Assembly: GCA_036435485.1 (NCBI GenBank)
Contig: CM071600.1
Span: 57,595,546-57,659,545, forward strand
Origin: Saposhnikovia divaricata
Lineage: Eukaryota > Streptophyta > Magnoliopsida > Apiales > Apiaceae
DNA: 64,000 bases
Reading direction: 5' to 3'
Positions 1 through 10,191 of the stretch are shown here, piece by piece. Each line of letters begins with the position of its first letter. Position 1 is the stretch's first letter. Both the position numbers and the translations under genes were made by a program. The notes below the pieces were generated by a model. The model saw only the letters and a program-made list of their open reading frames with translations. It was not told the origin of the DNA and made no database searches.

Positions 1-604
1 AAAGAAAAAAGAAAAAAGAAAAAAAAAATAAAAAACAAAAAGTCAATAAATTGTTTATATGCAAAATTAACTAGGGTGAGCTCTTTAATACTCGAGTAAT
101 TAAGTCTGAGGGGACTTAGTCCTAGTGACCTAAGGCTTTTATAGTCTGGGATCCACCGACCTAACACTCGCTACATGAGTATTATTGTATAAGCCTTTTG
201 GGGTCTCATCCATTGCACGGTTAAATAAGCATGATTGTATATATGTGTTGTAGTAGTTAGTAATAAAGCATGAATTTCTGTCTACCTTGGATAAGGATGG
301 AGGTGTTTCTAGGTTATGAAGTGTCTACAGTCTATTCTATTTATAAACCTGTGATTGTCTTGGCGAAGGATTTGTATGATTTTTGACCTAGTTTTGGGAG
401 TATTTCTGATGAGCATTGCACACACGCACGTTTCTGTCATGTATTGTTAGTATACGGGGACTTAGTCGAGCTCTATTTGGATTTAGTTGCATTCTTTGAG
501 ATGTTTGCTTGTTAATTGGTTTTGGTTAGTTTGAAGGGGATCGTTGCATATTTCATGTTAGTTGCATTCATACATTGCATTGCATTAGGTTAAATGGATT
601 TTGT
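1..604 (+). repeat. 3' end of an upstream internal region (truncated by the window edge)
   Basis: This matches 3577-4180 almost base for base, including the purine-rich A/G tract at its start. It lacks the equivalent of 4181-4368 (shared 3' segment, polypurine tract and first bases of the LTR). The junction lies in the 4-bp word GTGG (603-606) present at both deletion borders, a microhomology deletion of 188 bp. This copy has therefore lost its plus-strand primer site. Confidence 0.88.
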
Positions 605-1857
605 GGATTTTATATCCACTGGGAATGCCTCCGTTTGGCTTAAATTGATTGTTTTGGACTCAAGTTGTTGTAGTTTTGATGTGTTTTGCTGAGTTGTGCA
701 GATTTACGAGAATGTTGATTAAAGTTGATGCTTTTATCGTTCTTGGAGAATTAATTAATTAAAATTCGGATTTTTGAGAAGGGCTGCGCAGCTTATACTG
801 TTTGGGCCATATCTGGAGTTCTAGAAGTCCGTTTTCAGCCCATTTACAGTCCACGCGAAGCTTGAGAGATTTTCTACAATATGGGATAGGTTTCACACGA
901 CCAGGCCGCGTGTGGTGGGCCCAGGAAGCACGACCAGCAGATAGATGGAAGCAGAAAAATTACTGTTTTGCCCTTTTCTAGTTCTAATTGTATTTTGGGC
1001 AATTTTTAATACCTGAATTGAATTCTAATTGTAATAGAAGGTAATATCTTGCTGGGCAAGATTTGTAGAGCCTATTTAAACACATCTTACCATTGTAAAT
1101 CATAACAATTCATAGCTTGTAATCGTATCAAGGTACTTTCGATCTTCAATTCTTTCTTCAATATTATGTTTTCATTCATTATCATTATTATTATGTTTTC
1201 TTTATTAAATATGCGTAACTAATTCTCTAATCTGAGGATTGGGTAGTATTCCTTGGTATTCATGCATGCTTGATTATGTGATTTTCTGCCTGGCTGATTT
1301 GTTAATGAGATCTTAACACAATTAGGGGAGTCATGAACCTTTGATTGTATTCTAGGGGTTGTAATAAGCTTGGGAGAGAAGTTGCAATCTTAGTACATGA
1401 TTTAACAGACATAATTTGAATATTAGATCGGGAGATTAATAGGAGAATTGTGAGACATATAATTCTTGGTATCTAATAGTTTATAGATATACTTTGATTG
1501 TATCACGGGAGTGTCAATTAAGGTGTAGCTGTAAGCACTATATTGTAGCCTGGGAGGGTGCAGTATAACTTTAGAAGAATTGTTTTCAGCAAGGTAGGAA
1601 CACAGATATCACATTAATATTGAGCATGTATTGAGACCAGGTGAAGAACCCCAGTTCTTAGATTGTTTTCCCATATATTTGAATCTCAGTTTAAAATCAA
1701 TTCTTAGTGCTTATAATTAGTTCTTGGTTAATTTAGTTAATACACAGACCCAAAAATTCTTCTTACACACTTCTAGACGTAAAGAGATAAGAAACCTGAA
1801 CTTTGATATTACATTCAGTCCTTCCCTGCGAACGAACACACAAAAATACTACTAACA
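605..1857 (+). repeat. Middle LTR of the array (5' LTR of the complete internal unit)
   Basis: 1,253 bp, same length as 4369-5621. It ends in ACA just before the primer binding site. The first 6-8 bases seen in the right-hand LTR (TGATAAGT) are lost or replaced at the microhomology junction. Differences from the right LTR are near 1252 (gggtag/gtgtag), 1761 (ttctt/ttttt) and 1853 (act/att). Confidence 0.9.
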
Positions 1858-1860
1858 AAT

Positions 1861-1878
1861 TGGCGCCGCTGCCGGGGA
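1861..1878 (+). other. Primer binding site (tRNA-Asp type)
   Basis: TGGCGCCGCTGCCGGGGA follows the LTR after AAT. This is the plant Athila/Tat-type PBS, complementary to the 3' end of tRNA-Asp with one mismatch to the usual form. Confidence 0.8.
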
Positions 1879-2033
1879 AGGCAGTGATGTGGGTTTGAGT
1901 TAATTGTTTCTTGTAGTTTGGATTTTATCTTTGTATATATTTTTCTTTTCTTTCTTTTTGTATTTCTTTCCTTGGTGTGTCTACAGGTTCTTTGAGGTAG
2001 ACAACTTAAACAGGTTTTGAGGAGAGAGACTAG

Positions 2034-2987
2034 ATGGAGTACAACTTTGGTTGGAACAATGCTCAGAATTTCTACAACAGTCAAGAACGATATCAAGATT
2101 TCAATCCTTACCCACAATTCAATTCCTATGAGGATCGTAATGCATATCAGGTGAATTCGTTCTATTCTGAGAACTCATTTTATGCTCCATATGCCCCTAG
2201 CAATGATTATTCATATTCGTTTGAAAATCAATATCATGATGATGTTTATCCATATATGTGTAATGATGTTGATACGAGTTTAACTCAGTCTAATCCTTCT
2301 TTACTTGCTGATTGGGAGATTGCGCTCAATAAAATGATTCAAGGAACTCAGTCTAATCTTCCCTTACTTTCTTTGGGAGTTTTTGATGAACCAACTTTAG
2401 AGATTGCTAGTGACAATGATATTCCATGTGATTCAATAGCTTGGTACGAGGAGAATGCTAAACTAAATAATTTTATTTGGGAAGTTCAAGCAGTGTGGCA
2501 TGACGGTTGTTATCGAACTCCTCCTTGTGTCAATTTTCCTCTATGCCATGATTCTTGTTTAGCAATTGATGATAATGTTGTGTCTGATGAGTCTACTGGT
2601 GTAGTTGATAATTGTCCCATGCACATTAATGATAATTTGGATGCAATTGAAATTCTACCAGTTCTAGAAAATTTTGAGCTTAATACATTGGTAGATGAGA
2701 TTAAAATTGATGAGTGTCCAATTATAAAAGAGAAGGAAGTTAAGATTGAGGAAGTTGAAAATCTTGTTGTAGAGTATAAGGATCCGATTTGGGAGGAGTA
2801 TATGAGTCGTACTTATAGTGATTATTCTGACGACTTTTCTAGCTATTTTGATGTTTCCAAGTCTCTTGAGCATGATAGGTTCTTGAAAGTTTTCGTACCT
2901 TTCAATGAATCTAAGGTTTATTTGCACAATATGCTTATATTAGAAATTCGTAGATATGTGCATCTGTTTGCTTTTTCTCCTCATTGA
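2034..2987 (+). CDS. Gag-derived orphan protein of the non-autonomous element
   Basis: Open frame of 317 codons, the only sizeable one in the internal region. The first 90 residues are rich in Tyr, Asn, Ser and Phe. They are followed by ADWEIALNKMIQGT (about residues 92-106), nearly identical to ADWEVALNKIMQGT encoded at 51327-51362 in the gag-to-protease linker of the downstream Athila-type element. The rest is acidic (many Asp/Glu) with no zinc knuckle, protease or RT motif. I infer a retained and diverged piece of gag, kept open either because it is young or because it has a packaging role. No function is established. Codon 1 is the first ATG after the PBS in this frame. Confidence 0.6.
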   Translation: MEYNFGWNNAQNFYNSQERYQDFNPYPQFNSYEDRNAYQVNSFYSENSFYAPYAPSNDYSYSFENQYHDDVYPYMCNDVDTSLTQSNPSLLADWEIALNKMIQGTQSNLPLLSLGVFDEPTLEIASDNDIPCDSIAWYEENAKLNNFIWEVQAVWHDGCYRTPPCVNFPLCHDSCLAIDDNVVSDESTGVVDNCPMHINDNLDAIEILPVLENFELNTLVDEIKIDECPIIKEKEVKIEEVENLVVEYKDPIWEEYMSRTYSDYSDDFSSYFDVSKSLEHDRFLKVFVPFNESKVYLHNMLILEIRRYVHLFAFSPH

Positions 2988-4360
2988 GGGATTAGTAATT
3001 GTTGTTGTATTATTTGTTCATGTAGGATTTCATGCTTTGCATATTAGTGATAGTTCATGCATGTATGTTCGTGTTATTTACGTTTGTTTCATATAGGACA
3101 TTCTGTTTTTATTCTGTATACCATGTGAGTTCATTCTAGTTGCATTTTCATGGCATGCATATTTCATGATTCCTTAGAACGAGCTAATTCTGATTGGTAG
3201 GTAGGTGTCTAATTGAGTGTGGTAATGATGAATAGAGGGTTGATTTATAGTTTCTATGAAATTGACTTGCATGTTACGGGAACAAAATTAATTACACAGT
3301 CTCATTGGGTGCTTTTTGGGCTAGGTTAAGGTCATGCTTGTTTGGATGTTTTGAGATTTAATCACCTGATTATATTTAGAATTTTCGTTATTCTCTTGAT
3401 AGCGTAGGAGCACTAAAGTCTAAGTTTGGGGGAAACAGGGATTTCATGCTTAATTGTAAATAATTGTGAATAATGGCTAGGTGTCAAATGGCTAGTAGCC
3501 GGCTCATATTTATATGAGTAGTCTAGGGTTGGAAATGAGAAAGGCTCATTCCAAATCGCAGGAAAAAAAAAAAGAAAAAAGAAAAAAGAAAAAAGAAAAA
3601 AAAATAAAAAACAAAAAGTCAATAAATTGTTTATATGCAAAATTAACTAGGGTGAGCTCTTTAATACTCGAGTAATTAAGTCTGAGGGGACTTAGTCCTA
3701 GTGACCTAAGGCTTTTATAGTCTGGGATCCACCGACCTAACACTCGCTACATGAGTATTATTGTATAAGCCTTTTGGGGTCTCATCCATTGCACGGTTAA
3801 ATAAGCATGATTGTATATATGTGTTGTAGTAGTTAGTAATAAAGCATGAATTTCTGTCTACCTTGGATAAGGATGGAGGTGTTTCTAGGTTATGAAGTGT
3901 CTACAGTCTATTCTATTTATAAACCTGTGATTGTCTTGGCGAAGGATTTGTATGATTTTTGACCTAGTTTTGGGAGTATTTCTGATGAGCATTGCACACA
4001 CGCACGTTTCTGTCATGTATTGTTAGTATACGGGGACTTAGTCGAGCTCTATTTGGATTTAGTTGCATTCTTTGAGATGTTTGCTTGTTAATTGGTTTTG
4101 GTTAGTTTGAAGGGGATCGTTGCATATTTCATGTTAGTTGCATTCATACATTGCATTGCATTAGGTTAAATGGATTTTGTGGGTACATTCGCTATAGGCC
4201 CTCACGAGACCTTACTCGTCCACTAGGGCTGCCTAGGGGTTTAAAGGGCTTGTTGAATATGCCAAATGCAACCGTGATCACCTACGGAAGTGGTATTAGT
4301 TAGTTAGTTAGTTGTAATTGTTTGTGCTTGAGGACAAGCATCAGTTTAAGTTTGGGGGTT
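2988..4360 (+). other. Non-coding 3' internal region with polypurine tract
   Basis: I see no credible gene. It contains an A/G-rich tract (3559-3610), the segment shared with the Athila-type element (4171-4300) and the polypurine tract AAGTTTGGGGGTT (4349-4360) directly before the LTR. Confidence 0.75.
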
Positions 4361-5621
4361 TGATAAGTGGATTTTATATCCACTGGGAATGCCTCCGTTT
4401 GGCTTAAATTGATTGTTTTGGACTCAAGTTGTTGTAGTTTTGATGTGTTTTGCTGAGTTGTGCAGATTTACGAGAATGTTGATTAAAGTTGATGCTTTTA
4501 TCGTTCTTGGAGAATTAATTAATTAAAATTCGGATTTTTGAGAAGGGCTGCGCAGCTTATACTGTTTGGGCCATATCTGGAGTTCTAGAAGTCCGTTTTC
4601 AGCCCATTTACAGTCCACGCGAAGCTTGAGAGATTTTCTACAATATGGGATAGGTTTCACACGACCAGGCCGCGTGTGGTGGGCCCAGGAAGCACGACCA
4701 GCAGATAGATGGAAGCAGAAAAATTACTGTTTTGCCCTTTTCTAGTTCTAATTGTATTTTGGGCAATTTTTAATACCTGAATTGAATTCTAATTGTAATA
4801 GAAGGTAATATCTTGCTGGGCAAGATTTGTAGAGCCTATTTAAACACATCTTACCATTGTAAATCATAACAATTCATAGCTTGTAATCGTATCAAGGTAC
4901 TTTCGATCTTCAATTCTTTCTTCAATATTATGTTTTCATTCATTATCATTATTATTATGTTTTCTTTATTAAATATGCGTAACTAATTCTCTAATCTGAG
5001 GATTGTGTAGTATTCCTTGGTATTCATGCATGCTTGATTATGTGATTTTCTGCCTGGCTGATTTGTTAATGAGATCTTAACACAATTAGGGGAGTCATGA
5101 ACCTTTGATTGTATTCTAGGGGTTGTAATAAGCTTGGGAGAGAAGTTGCAATCTTAGTACATGATTTAACAGACATAATTTGAATATTAGATCGGGAGAT
5201 TAATAGGAGAATTGTGAGACATATAATTCTTGGTATCTAATAGTTTATAGATATACTTTGATTGTATCACGGGAGTGTCAATTAAGGTGTAGCTGTAAGC
5301 ACTATATTGTAGCCTGGGAGGGTGCAGTATAACTTTAGAAGAATTGTTTTCAGCAAGGTAGGAACACAGATATCACATTAATATTGAGCATGTATTGAGA
5401 CCAGGTGAAGAACCCCAGTTCTTAGATTGTTTTCCCATATATTTGAATCTCAGTTTAAAATCAATTCTTAGTGCTTATAATTAGTTCTTGGTTAATTTAG
5501 TTAATACACAGACCCAAAAATTCTTTTTACACACTTCTAGACGTAAAGAGATAAGAAACCTGAACTTTGATATTACATTCAGTCCTTCCCTGCGAACGAA
5601 CACACAAAAATACTATTAACA
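4361..5621 (+). repeat. 3' LTR of the array
   Basis: 1,261 bp, TG...CA, starting TGATAAGTGG after the polypurine tract and ending TTAACA. The next five bases, AGTGT (5622-5626), should be the target-site duplication; its partner lies beyond the left window edge. Confidence 0.9.
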
Positions 5622-6416
5622 AGTGTTCGCCCTTTTTACCCACGGACCACGCAATACACACATGCGTGGAGGGTATACGCATGTTAAAATTGCGTGGTCG
5701 GAGGCCACGCATCCCTACAATGCGCACACTTTGTAACATTGACAAATTCATTCGTGAACAGTAACACCATATACGCATGTTTGGAATGCGTGTTTGAAGA
5801 CACGCATGTACAACATGCGTATTCCATCTTACTGTTCATCTCCTTCGATCTGTCGCCGGTGAGTTTTTTCGACCAAAATCTCAATCGAGTCGTTCACTCT
5901 TTACAGAGAACGAGTACTCACGTTGTACATACCAGAACAATCGTAGTCCAAACCTCTACATGCCTGTACCAATTAATTTGTGTTTGTTTAGCCGGATCTG
6001 AAAATCCCAAAACCAAATATATTTTCCGATCTAGTGTTCCGGTAGGTCTGTACTTGCCCCTGCGGGGCCAAATTTCAATACACGAACGGGGGGAAAGGGA
6101 AGAGCAAAGCCTGTGCTACGTTTTTTTGCCATTAGGAGGAGTGGAGGTTGCTTGAGTGTCGTGAATGAAGGAGGCGATTGAAAGAGGCGATTTGGAGCTC
6201 CGTTCAGTCGCCGGAGCTTGTTAGGTAAAAATGACGTCATCCTACGTCAGTACGCATTCTACGAATGCGTATCTCAATAGACGCATTCTAATAATGCGTA
6301 TCTCACTCTGCGCGTTTCCAACATGCGCAGTCCGTGGGTAAAAAGGGCGGTCTCTCGCGCATACGGGTATTTTGGGCAGTTGGACTCCAAAAGTGATGTA
6401 TTTTGGGCATTCTTTC
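5622..6416. mobile_element. MULE-type non-autonomous element A, left end removed by the LTR array
   Basis: An inner inverted repeat of 20 bp (cgccctttttacccacggac, 5628-5647) pairs exactly with 6330-6349. Outside it only the right arm survives: its reverse complement reads GAAAGAATGCCCAAAATAC, matching the termini of elements B (10192-10957) and C (44106-45099). Five hairpins sit inside the left arm (5648-5668, 5676-5697, 5705-5727, 5772-5792, 5800-5822) and three inside the right (6251-6271, 6280-6300, 6311-6328). All are built on ACGCAT/ATGCGT with 4-9 nt loops. The middle is UTR-like and holds the GC-rich hairpin GCCCCTGCGGGGC (6056-6068). No transposase is present. Confidence 0.65.
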
Positions 6417-6588
6417 TTAAATAAATTTATGTCGCATATTATTTCAAAAATAAATAAATTATGTCGCATATTAGATAAGTTTGAAGTATGGTTAATACGA
6501 AAATAAATTTGATGAAACAAGTAACATAATACATCTTTTATACCGTTTCAACACCAAATTAATACTCTTTATTAATAAGCAAAATTCC

Positions 6589-7304
6589 TTTTTTTTTTTT
6601 TGATAAAATCGTACTTGCATTAAAATATCTCAAGGTTACAGATGATACAATCTCGAGCGGAAACATTCCACTCCGAAAGACCTGACATAGAATATGTCGC
6701 ACTCGCTAAGCAATGAGCTACAATATTCGTAGACCTAAGTGTGTAACACACTAACACTTCATCAAAGTGTTTATCCATATTATCCGTACAAGCCTCCAAA
6801 ATAATATAATCCAGCACCAAAACTCACACAAACGGTGAGAGAAAAGCAAACTCACACAAACAAGCGGTGAGATAATAACAAACTCATACAAAGGTGAGAC
6901 AACAAAAAAACAAATCGATCTTACAATCGGAAAAAGCTTAGAAACCTTAGATCCGAATTAAGCAAAGATCAACTAAAAACCGGAATCCTCGAGATTTAAA
7001 CAACACTCGATTTTATTGAATTAAAAAGCAAGCAAAGTGGAGGGACGGCGGGCGGAGGGTGGCGGGGCGGCGGGGCGGCGGGACGACGGAGGGGCGGCGG
7101 AGGGCAGGCGGGCGGGCAGCGGAGGGTGGGCCGGGGAGATATGATTGGGCAGATCTGGAAGAGGGGGAGAGGATGAAGAAGGGGTGGATGAAGAAGATGA
7201 CGGGATGAAGAAGGGAGGGGGGTGAAGAAGGGAGGGGGGAGATGCTAAGGTCGGCCGACTCTCATGCGGCTGTTGCAAACCTGTTTTCCTCAAAATAATG
7301 TTTT
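6589..7304 (-). mobile_element. LINE-derived retroposed insert with poly(A) tail
   Basis: On the minus strand it starts in a very C-rich stretch (7290-7030). It continues through AT-rich leader-like sequence with short tandem TCACCG/GTGAG repeats (6895-6825), then an RNase H-like coding tail, and ends in a 13-base poly(A) (6589-6602 as poly(T) on plus). It looks like a LINE whose 5' leader is joined directly to its 3' end, with the whole RT core absent. The imperfect 10-bp duplication at its flanks supports retroposition. Confidence 0.5.
6620..6820 (-). pseudogene. C-terminal fragment of a LINE RNase H-like (RVT_3) domain
   Basis: The frame reads about 66 residues including VCYTLRSTNIVAHCLASATYS and ends shortly before the poly(A). 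The R-S-x-N-x-x-A-H-x-L-A pattern is the usual C-terminal part of the RNase H-like domain at the end of plant L1 ORF2 proteins. The upstream two thirds of the domain and all RT motifs are missing. Confidence 0.5.
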
Positions 7305-7704
7305 AGCAAAATTTCTTTTTATTGAAATCCAATAGTACCAAATTTTTTATCATAGATCGATACTATTCCAATACATCTTTTATACCGTTTCGATACGAAA
7401 TTAATATTTTTTATTAATAAGCAAAATTCCTCTTTATTGAAATGCAATAGTACCAAATTTTGATAATAGGTCGATGCTATTCCTAGGATTTTGATGATAA
7501 AAATGGTTTTTCGAACTGAAGTCTATTTTTACATTTCCGGAGCGAACCAAATTAGAATCCAAATTCCAGCCAGTAATTTAGAAATGCATATTCCCGAATG
7601 AAGTAAAAGAACTAGAACAAGATTTAACCTCATCATGCAAGGCATTTGAGGCTAAAAGTTTCTAACCTAAAATTTCTGATCATCTTAGGAGAGGGGGTTA
7701 AACT

Positions 7705-8562
7705 ATGGCTAGTTCCTCCTCACAAGAGGATCGGAAATCCTTTAAACCGATGTCAGAATCGTCACAACCACAATCACCACAACAACCACCTCATCAACCG
7801 GAGCAACTACCTGCAGGATATGCTTTTCCTCCACCATTTCAATACCCACCGCAACCTTATCAAGCCTACCCTGGCAACAATTACCAATATGCACCACAAC
7901 CACCTGGCTACTATCCCTCCAACCCGCATACCTTTGTATTATTTGGACCTCCACAAAGAAGCCTGGCCTATAAATTGGCTCGCGCAATTCTTGTAACTAT
8001 GATAGCATTATTTGTAGGAATGTCAGTCATGAGTTTCTTAGCTTGGCTTATTTATGGCTCAGATATCCCTGTTTTTCATGCGGATTCATTAGAAATGACA
8101 GTTTTTGATATGAATAACATGGCACTAAACGCGACATGGAGGGCAGACGTGAATGTTAAAAATCCGAGCCACAAGTACGAAGTTTCGTATGATTATGTGG
8201 AAGCTACATTGGTTTATGATGATCATCTTTTGGACACAACTTATGTGGATCCATTTTTATTGGCCAAGAAAGAAAGAAAAAGTTTCAGTTCCGGATTTCA
8301 AACTCCGAACGCGAATCAGAAAAACATCGTAGGAGCGACATGGGTAAAGGATATGGAGAAGGAACGACACGAAAAAGAATCGATTTCTTTTGATTTGAGA
8401 ATTGTTGTGAACGTTGAATTTAGGACTAAAGATCATGATCATTCTGTGAGCCGAACCCTTAAAGTTTTGTGTGGAGATTTAAAGGTTGAGTTTCCATCTC
8501 CTGGTGATACAGTTGGAAAGTTTCACGATGGAGACAAAGAATGTTTGATATTAAGTACCTGA
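7705..8562 (+). CDS. NDR1/HIN1-like (NHL) protein, LEA_2 domain
   Basis: Intact single-exon gene of 285 aa. Residues 1-80 are cytosolic-type, low-complexity and rich in Pro, Gln and Tyr (repeated YPP/QPP motifs). Residues about 91-117 (LARAILVTMIALFVGMSVM...) form one membrane-spanning segment. Residues about 125-270 form the LEA_2 domain, with the family-typical V-N-V-K-N-P (149-154), a beta-strand Y-x-x-x-E-A-T-L-V-Y (164-171) and a hydrophobic core. Known relatives are type II plasma-membrane proteins linked to pathogen and abiotic stress signalling; the exact role here is not deducible. The ATG lies in GGTTAAACTATGGCT, and a longer upstream frame at 7646 is in another phase. No intron is needed, as is common for NHL genes. 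It is flanked by mobile elements on both sides. Confidence 0.9.
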   Translation: MASSSSQEDRKSFKPMSESSQPQSPQQPPHQPEQLPAGYAFPPPFQYPPQPYQAYPGNNYQYAPQPPGYYPSNPHTFVLFGPPQRSLAYKLARAILVTMIALFVGMSVMSFLAWLIYGSDIPVFHADSLEMTVFDMNNMALNATWRADVNVKNPSHKYEVSYDYVEATLVYDDHLLDTTYVDPFLLAKKERKSFSSGFQTPNANQKNIVGATWVKDMEKERHEKESISFDLRIVVNVEFRTKDHDHSVSRTLKVLCGDLKVEFPSPGDTVGKFHDGDKECLILST

Positions 8563-8865
8563 AATTTTTACACTGAATATTAACAATCTTGTTTCTCTTT
8601 TTCATTTTTTGTCATGCACGAAGCTCGAACTATATGCAGGTGAATGCGAAATTTTCCAAATATCTTCATAATTACAAATATAACTTAAAAATTAATAGTC
8701 ATATGTTTCTCTAAGTCCAGTAGGCATTTAAATATGTTGCCACCTGGGTTCCGTTGAATGCATGTTTGGCTATTCTTAAATTTTAAATTAGTTAGTTTAT
8801 GACTTGTAAATCCATAAGGATTTATAAGAAAAATTTATAAGGAGTGTTTCTACCCAACTTATTAA
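8563..8865. other. 3' flank of the NHL gene
   Basis: AT-rich, no open frame or repeat recognised. It probably contains the 3' UTR and polyadenylation signals of the NHL gene. Confidence 0.4.
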
Positions 8866-9245
8866 GGGGTGTTTGGGGGAACTTTTTTCCGGAATAAGTC
8901 AACTTATTTTAAGACAAAGTTGGGGAACTTATTTTCCAGAATAAGTCAACTTATTTTAAGTTGAAAGTTAAGATTCCTAACTTTTCAACTTATTTTCCAA
9001 CTTATTTTTGCAACTTATTGAATCTCAAACATACATTAAATACTTGTATAAAAAAAATTTATCGAAATATAAAATTTTTACCCGAAAATAAGTCAATAAG
9101 TCCTCAAAATAAGTTTTGCCAAACAGGCACAAAGATTTCTAACTTTCCAACTTATTTTTGCAACTTATTGAATCTCAAACATACATTAAATACTTGTATA
9201 AAAAAAAATTATCAATATATAAAATTTTTATCCGAAAATAAGTCC
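8866..9245. mobile_element. hAT-like MITE plus a partial internal duplication
   Basis: It begins GGGGTGTTTGGGGGAAC and ends GCCAAACAGGC near 9130. These GTGTTTGG/CCAAACA termini are typical of plant hAT-derived MITEs. AAGTCAACTTATTTTAAG is repeated within the left arm. 9131-9245 repeats 8970-9100. A reverse-oriented relative lies at 11283-11490. I could not identify an 8-bp TSD. Confidence 0.55.
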
Positions 9246-10182
9246 ATAAGTCCATAATATAAGTACACTAAGTGCGTGTTTGACTGATTAGGGAAAAAAA
9301 ACTTTTTGGGCTTAAGCCCATTTCTTCTTTTTCCCTGTGACTTATCTTCTCTTTCACAGATGAACCTCATTTTCTTTCCTGTTGTGCTGTCTTTTTGTTG
9401 AGTTCTCAAATTTTTTAATTTACTTTTAGTAATTTTATTTCAATTTTTTTTACTTTTGAGACTTATGTATTCATATTTTATACAAACACTTCATATTTTT
9501 AATTAAAAATATTGTAAGTTTTATTAAAAAATTGATAACTTATCTATATTAAACTATAATAAATAACGAGACATGACTCATATTTTACTTTGCACCTCAT
9601 TTTGGTTATTTTTTTCAACTACCATAGTTGATAAACCAATAACATATAAAATCGTTAGATTAGAACAATTAAATATAATATTAAATATTATTCTATACAG
9701 AATTCTACATTTCAAATCTCACAAAAAGAATATTAAAATTAATATTTATTGAATTTTTTTCTGAAAATATAAATAAATTTAAAATTACATTAATCACATG
9801 TAATTTATTATAATTTATTAATCATAAAATTTAAAAATCAAAATATTCTAAAATAATATGTGTATAAACTAGTAAGTCATAATTAACAAACAACTCACTT
9901 AACTTATAAGTAAAACATCAAAACACGAAAAAATAATTTATAAGTTAAAACTTACTTAATTCATATAAGTAACTTGCTACATTAAAGTGATAAGTAACTT
10001 ATTTTAAGAAATCGGAAACACATCCTAAGTCAACTTGTAACTTATATGTTTATAAGTTAAATGTTAGTAACAACGTACTTTTTTCCTAACTTATTTTTTA
10101 TTGTTTGGTTTCTTTGTTTGTTTAATAATTTAAAAGTTAAAATTTGTGTTTTTGAATATTTTTTTAATTTAAAATGCACGTA
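9246..10182. other. AT-rich intergenic stretch, possible second MITE
   Basis: No gene is visible. GTGCGTGTTTGACTGATT near 9270 and the inverse of AAATCGGAAACACATCC near 10008-10024 may be degenerate hAT-type termini, but the match is weak. The rest is over 75% A+T. Confidence 0.3.
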
Positions 10183-10191
10183 TTGAGATTA

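Larger units (their letters stand above)
1..5621 (+). mobile_element. Tandem array of a non-autonomous Athila-related LTR retrotransposon (internal tail - LTR - internal - LTR)
   Basis: Positions 1-604 repeat 3577-4180 at a constant offset of 3576, and 605-1857 repeat 4369-5621 at a constant offset of 3764. The window therefore opens inside the 3' end of one internal region and then runs LTR, internal region, LTR. This is the product expected from unequal recombination between two copies, or of tandem insertion. The internal region is only about 2.5 kb and has no protease, RT, RNase H or integrase, so the element must be mobilised in trans. Its 3' internal end (4171-4300) is nearly the same as 59461-59587 of the autonomous-type element downstream, and its reading frame shares a gag segment with it. 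I see three substitutions between the LTRs over about 1,253 bp, which indicates recent activity. Confidence 0.88.
6528..7482. repeat. Tandem duplication of a ~112-bp unit, first copy split by an insert
   Basis: Unit 1 is 6528-6588 plus 7305-7369 and unit 2 is 7370-7482. Both begin AATACATCTTTTATACCG and end with a CGATRCTATTCC motif. The insert at 6589-7304 is flanked by AGCAAAATTC (6578-6587) and AGCAAAATTT (7305-7314), a plausible target-site duplication. Confidence 0.65.

Noticed and set aside
5694..6155. 153-codon frame inside MULE-type element A
   Set aside because: It runs through hairpin repeats and has no domain similarity I recognise; open by chance.
5648..6328. Regular short hairpin repeats suggesting a CRISPR array
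   Set aside because: Eukaryotic context, no uniform spacers, and the repeats lie in both arms of a TIR element.
7021..7293. 90-codon Pro/Ser-rich frame on the minus strand
   Set aside because: Its composition follows from the C-rich leader of the LINE-derived insert; no domain, and it starts at the insert boundary.
8961..9257. 98-codon plus-strand frame in the hAT-like MITE
   Set aside because: Two near-identical halves reflect the DNA duplication of the MITE, not a repeat protein.
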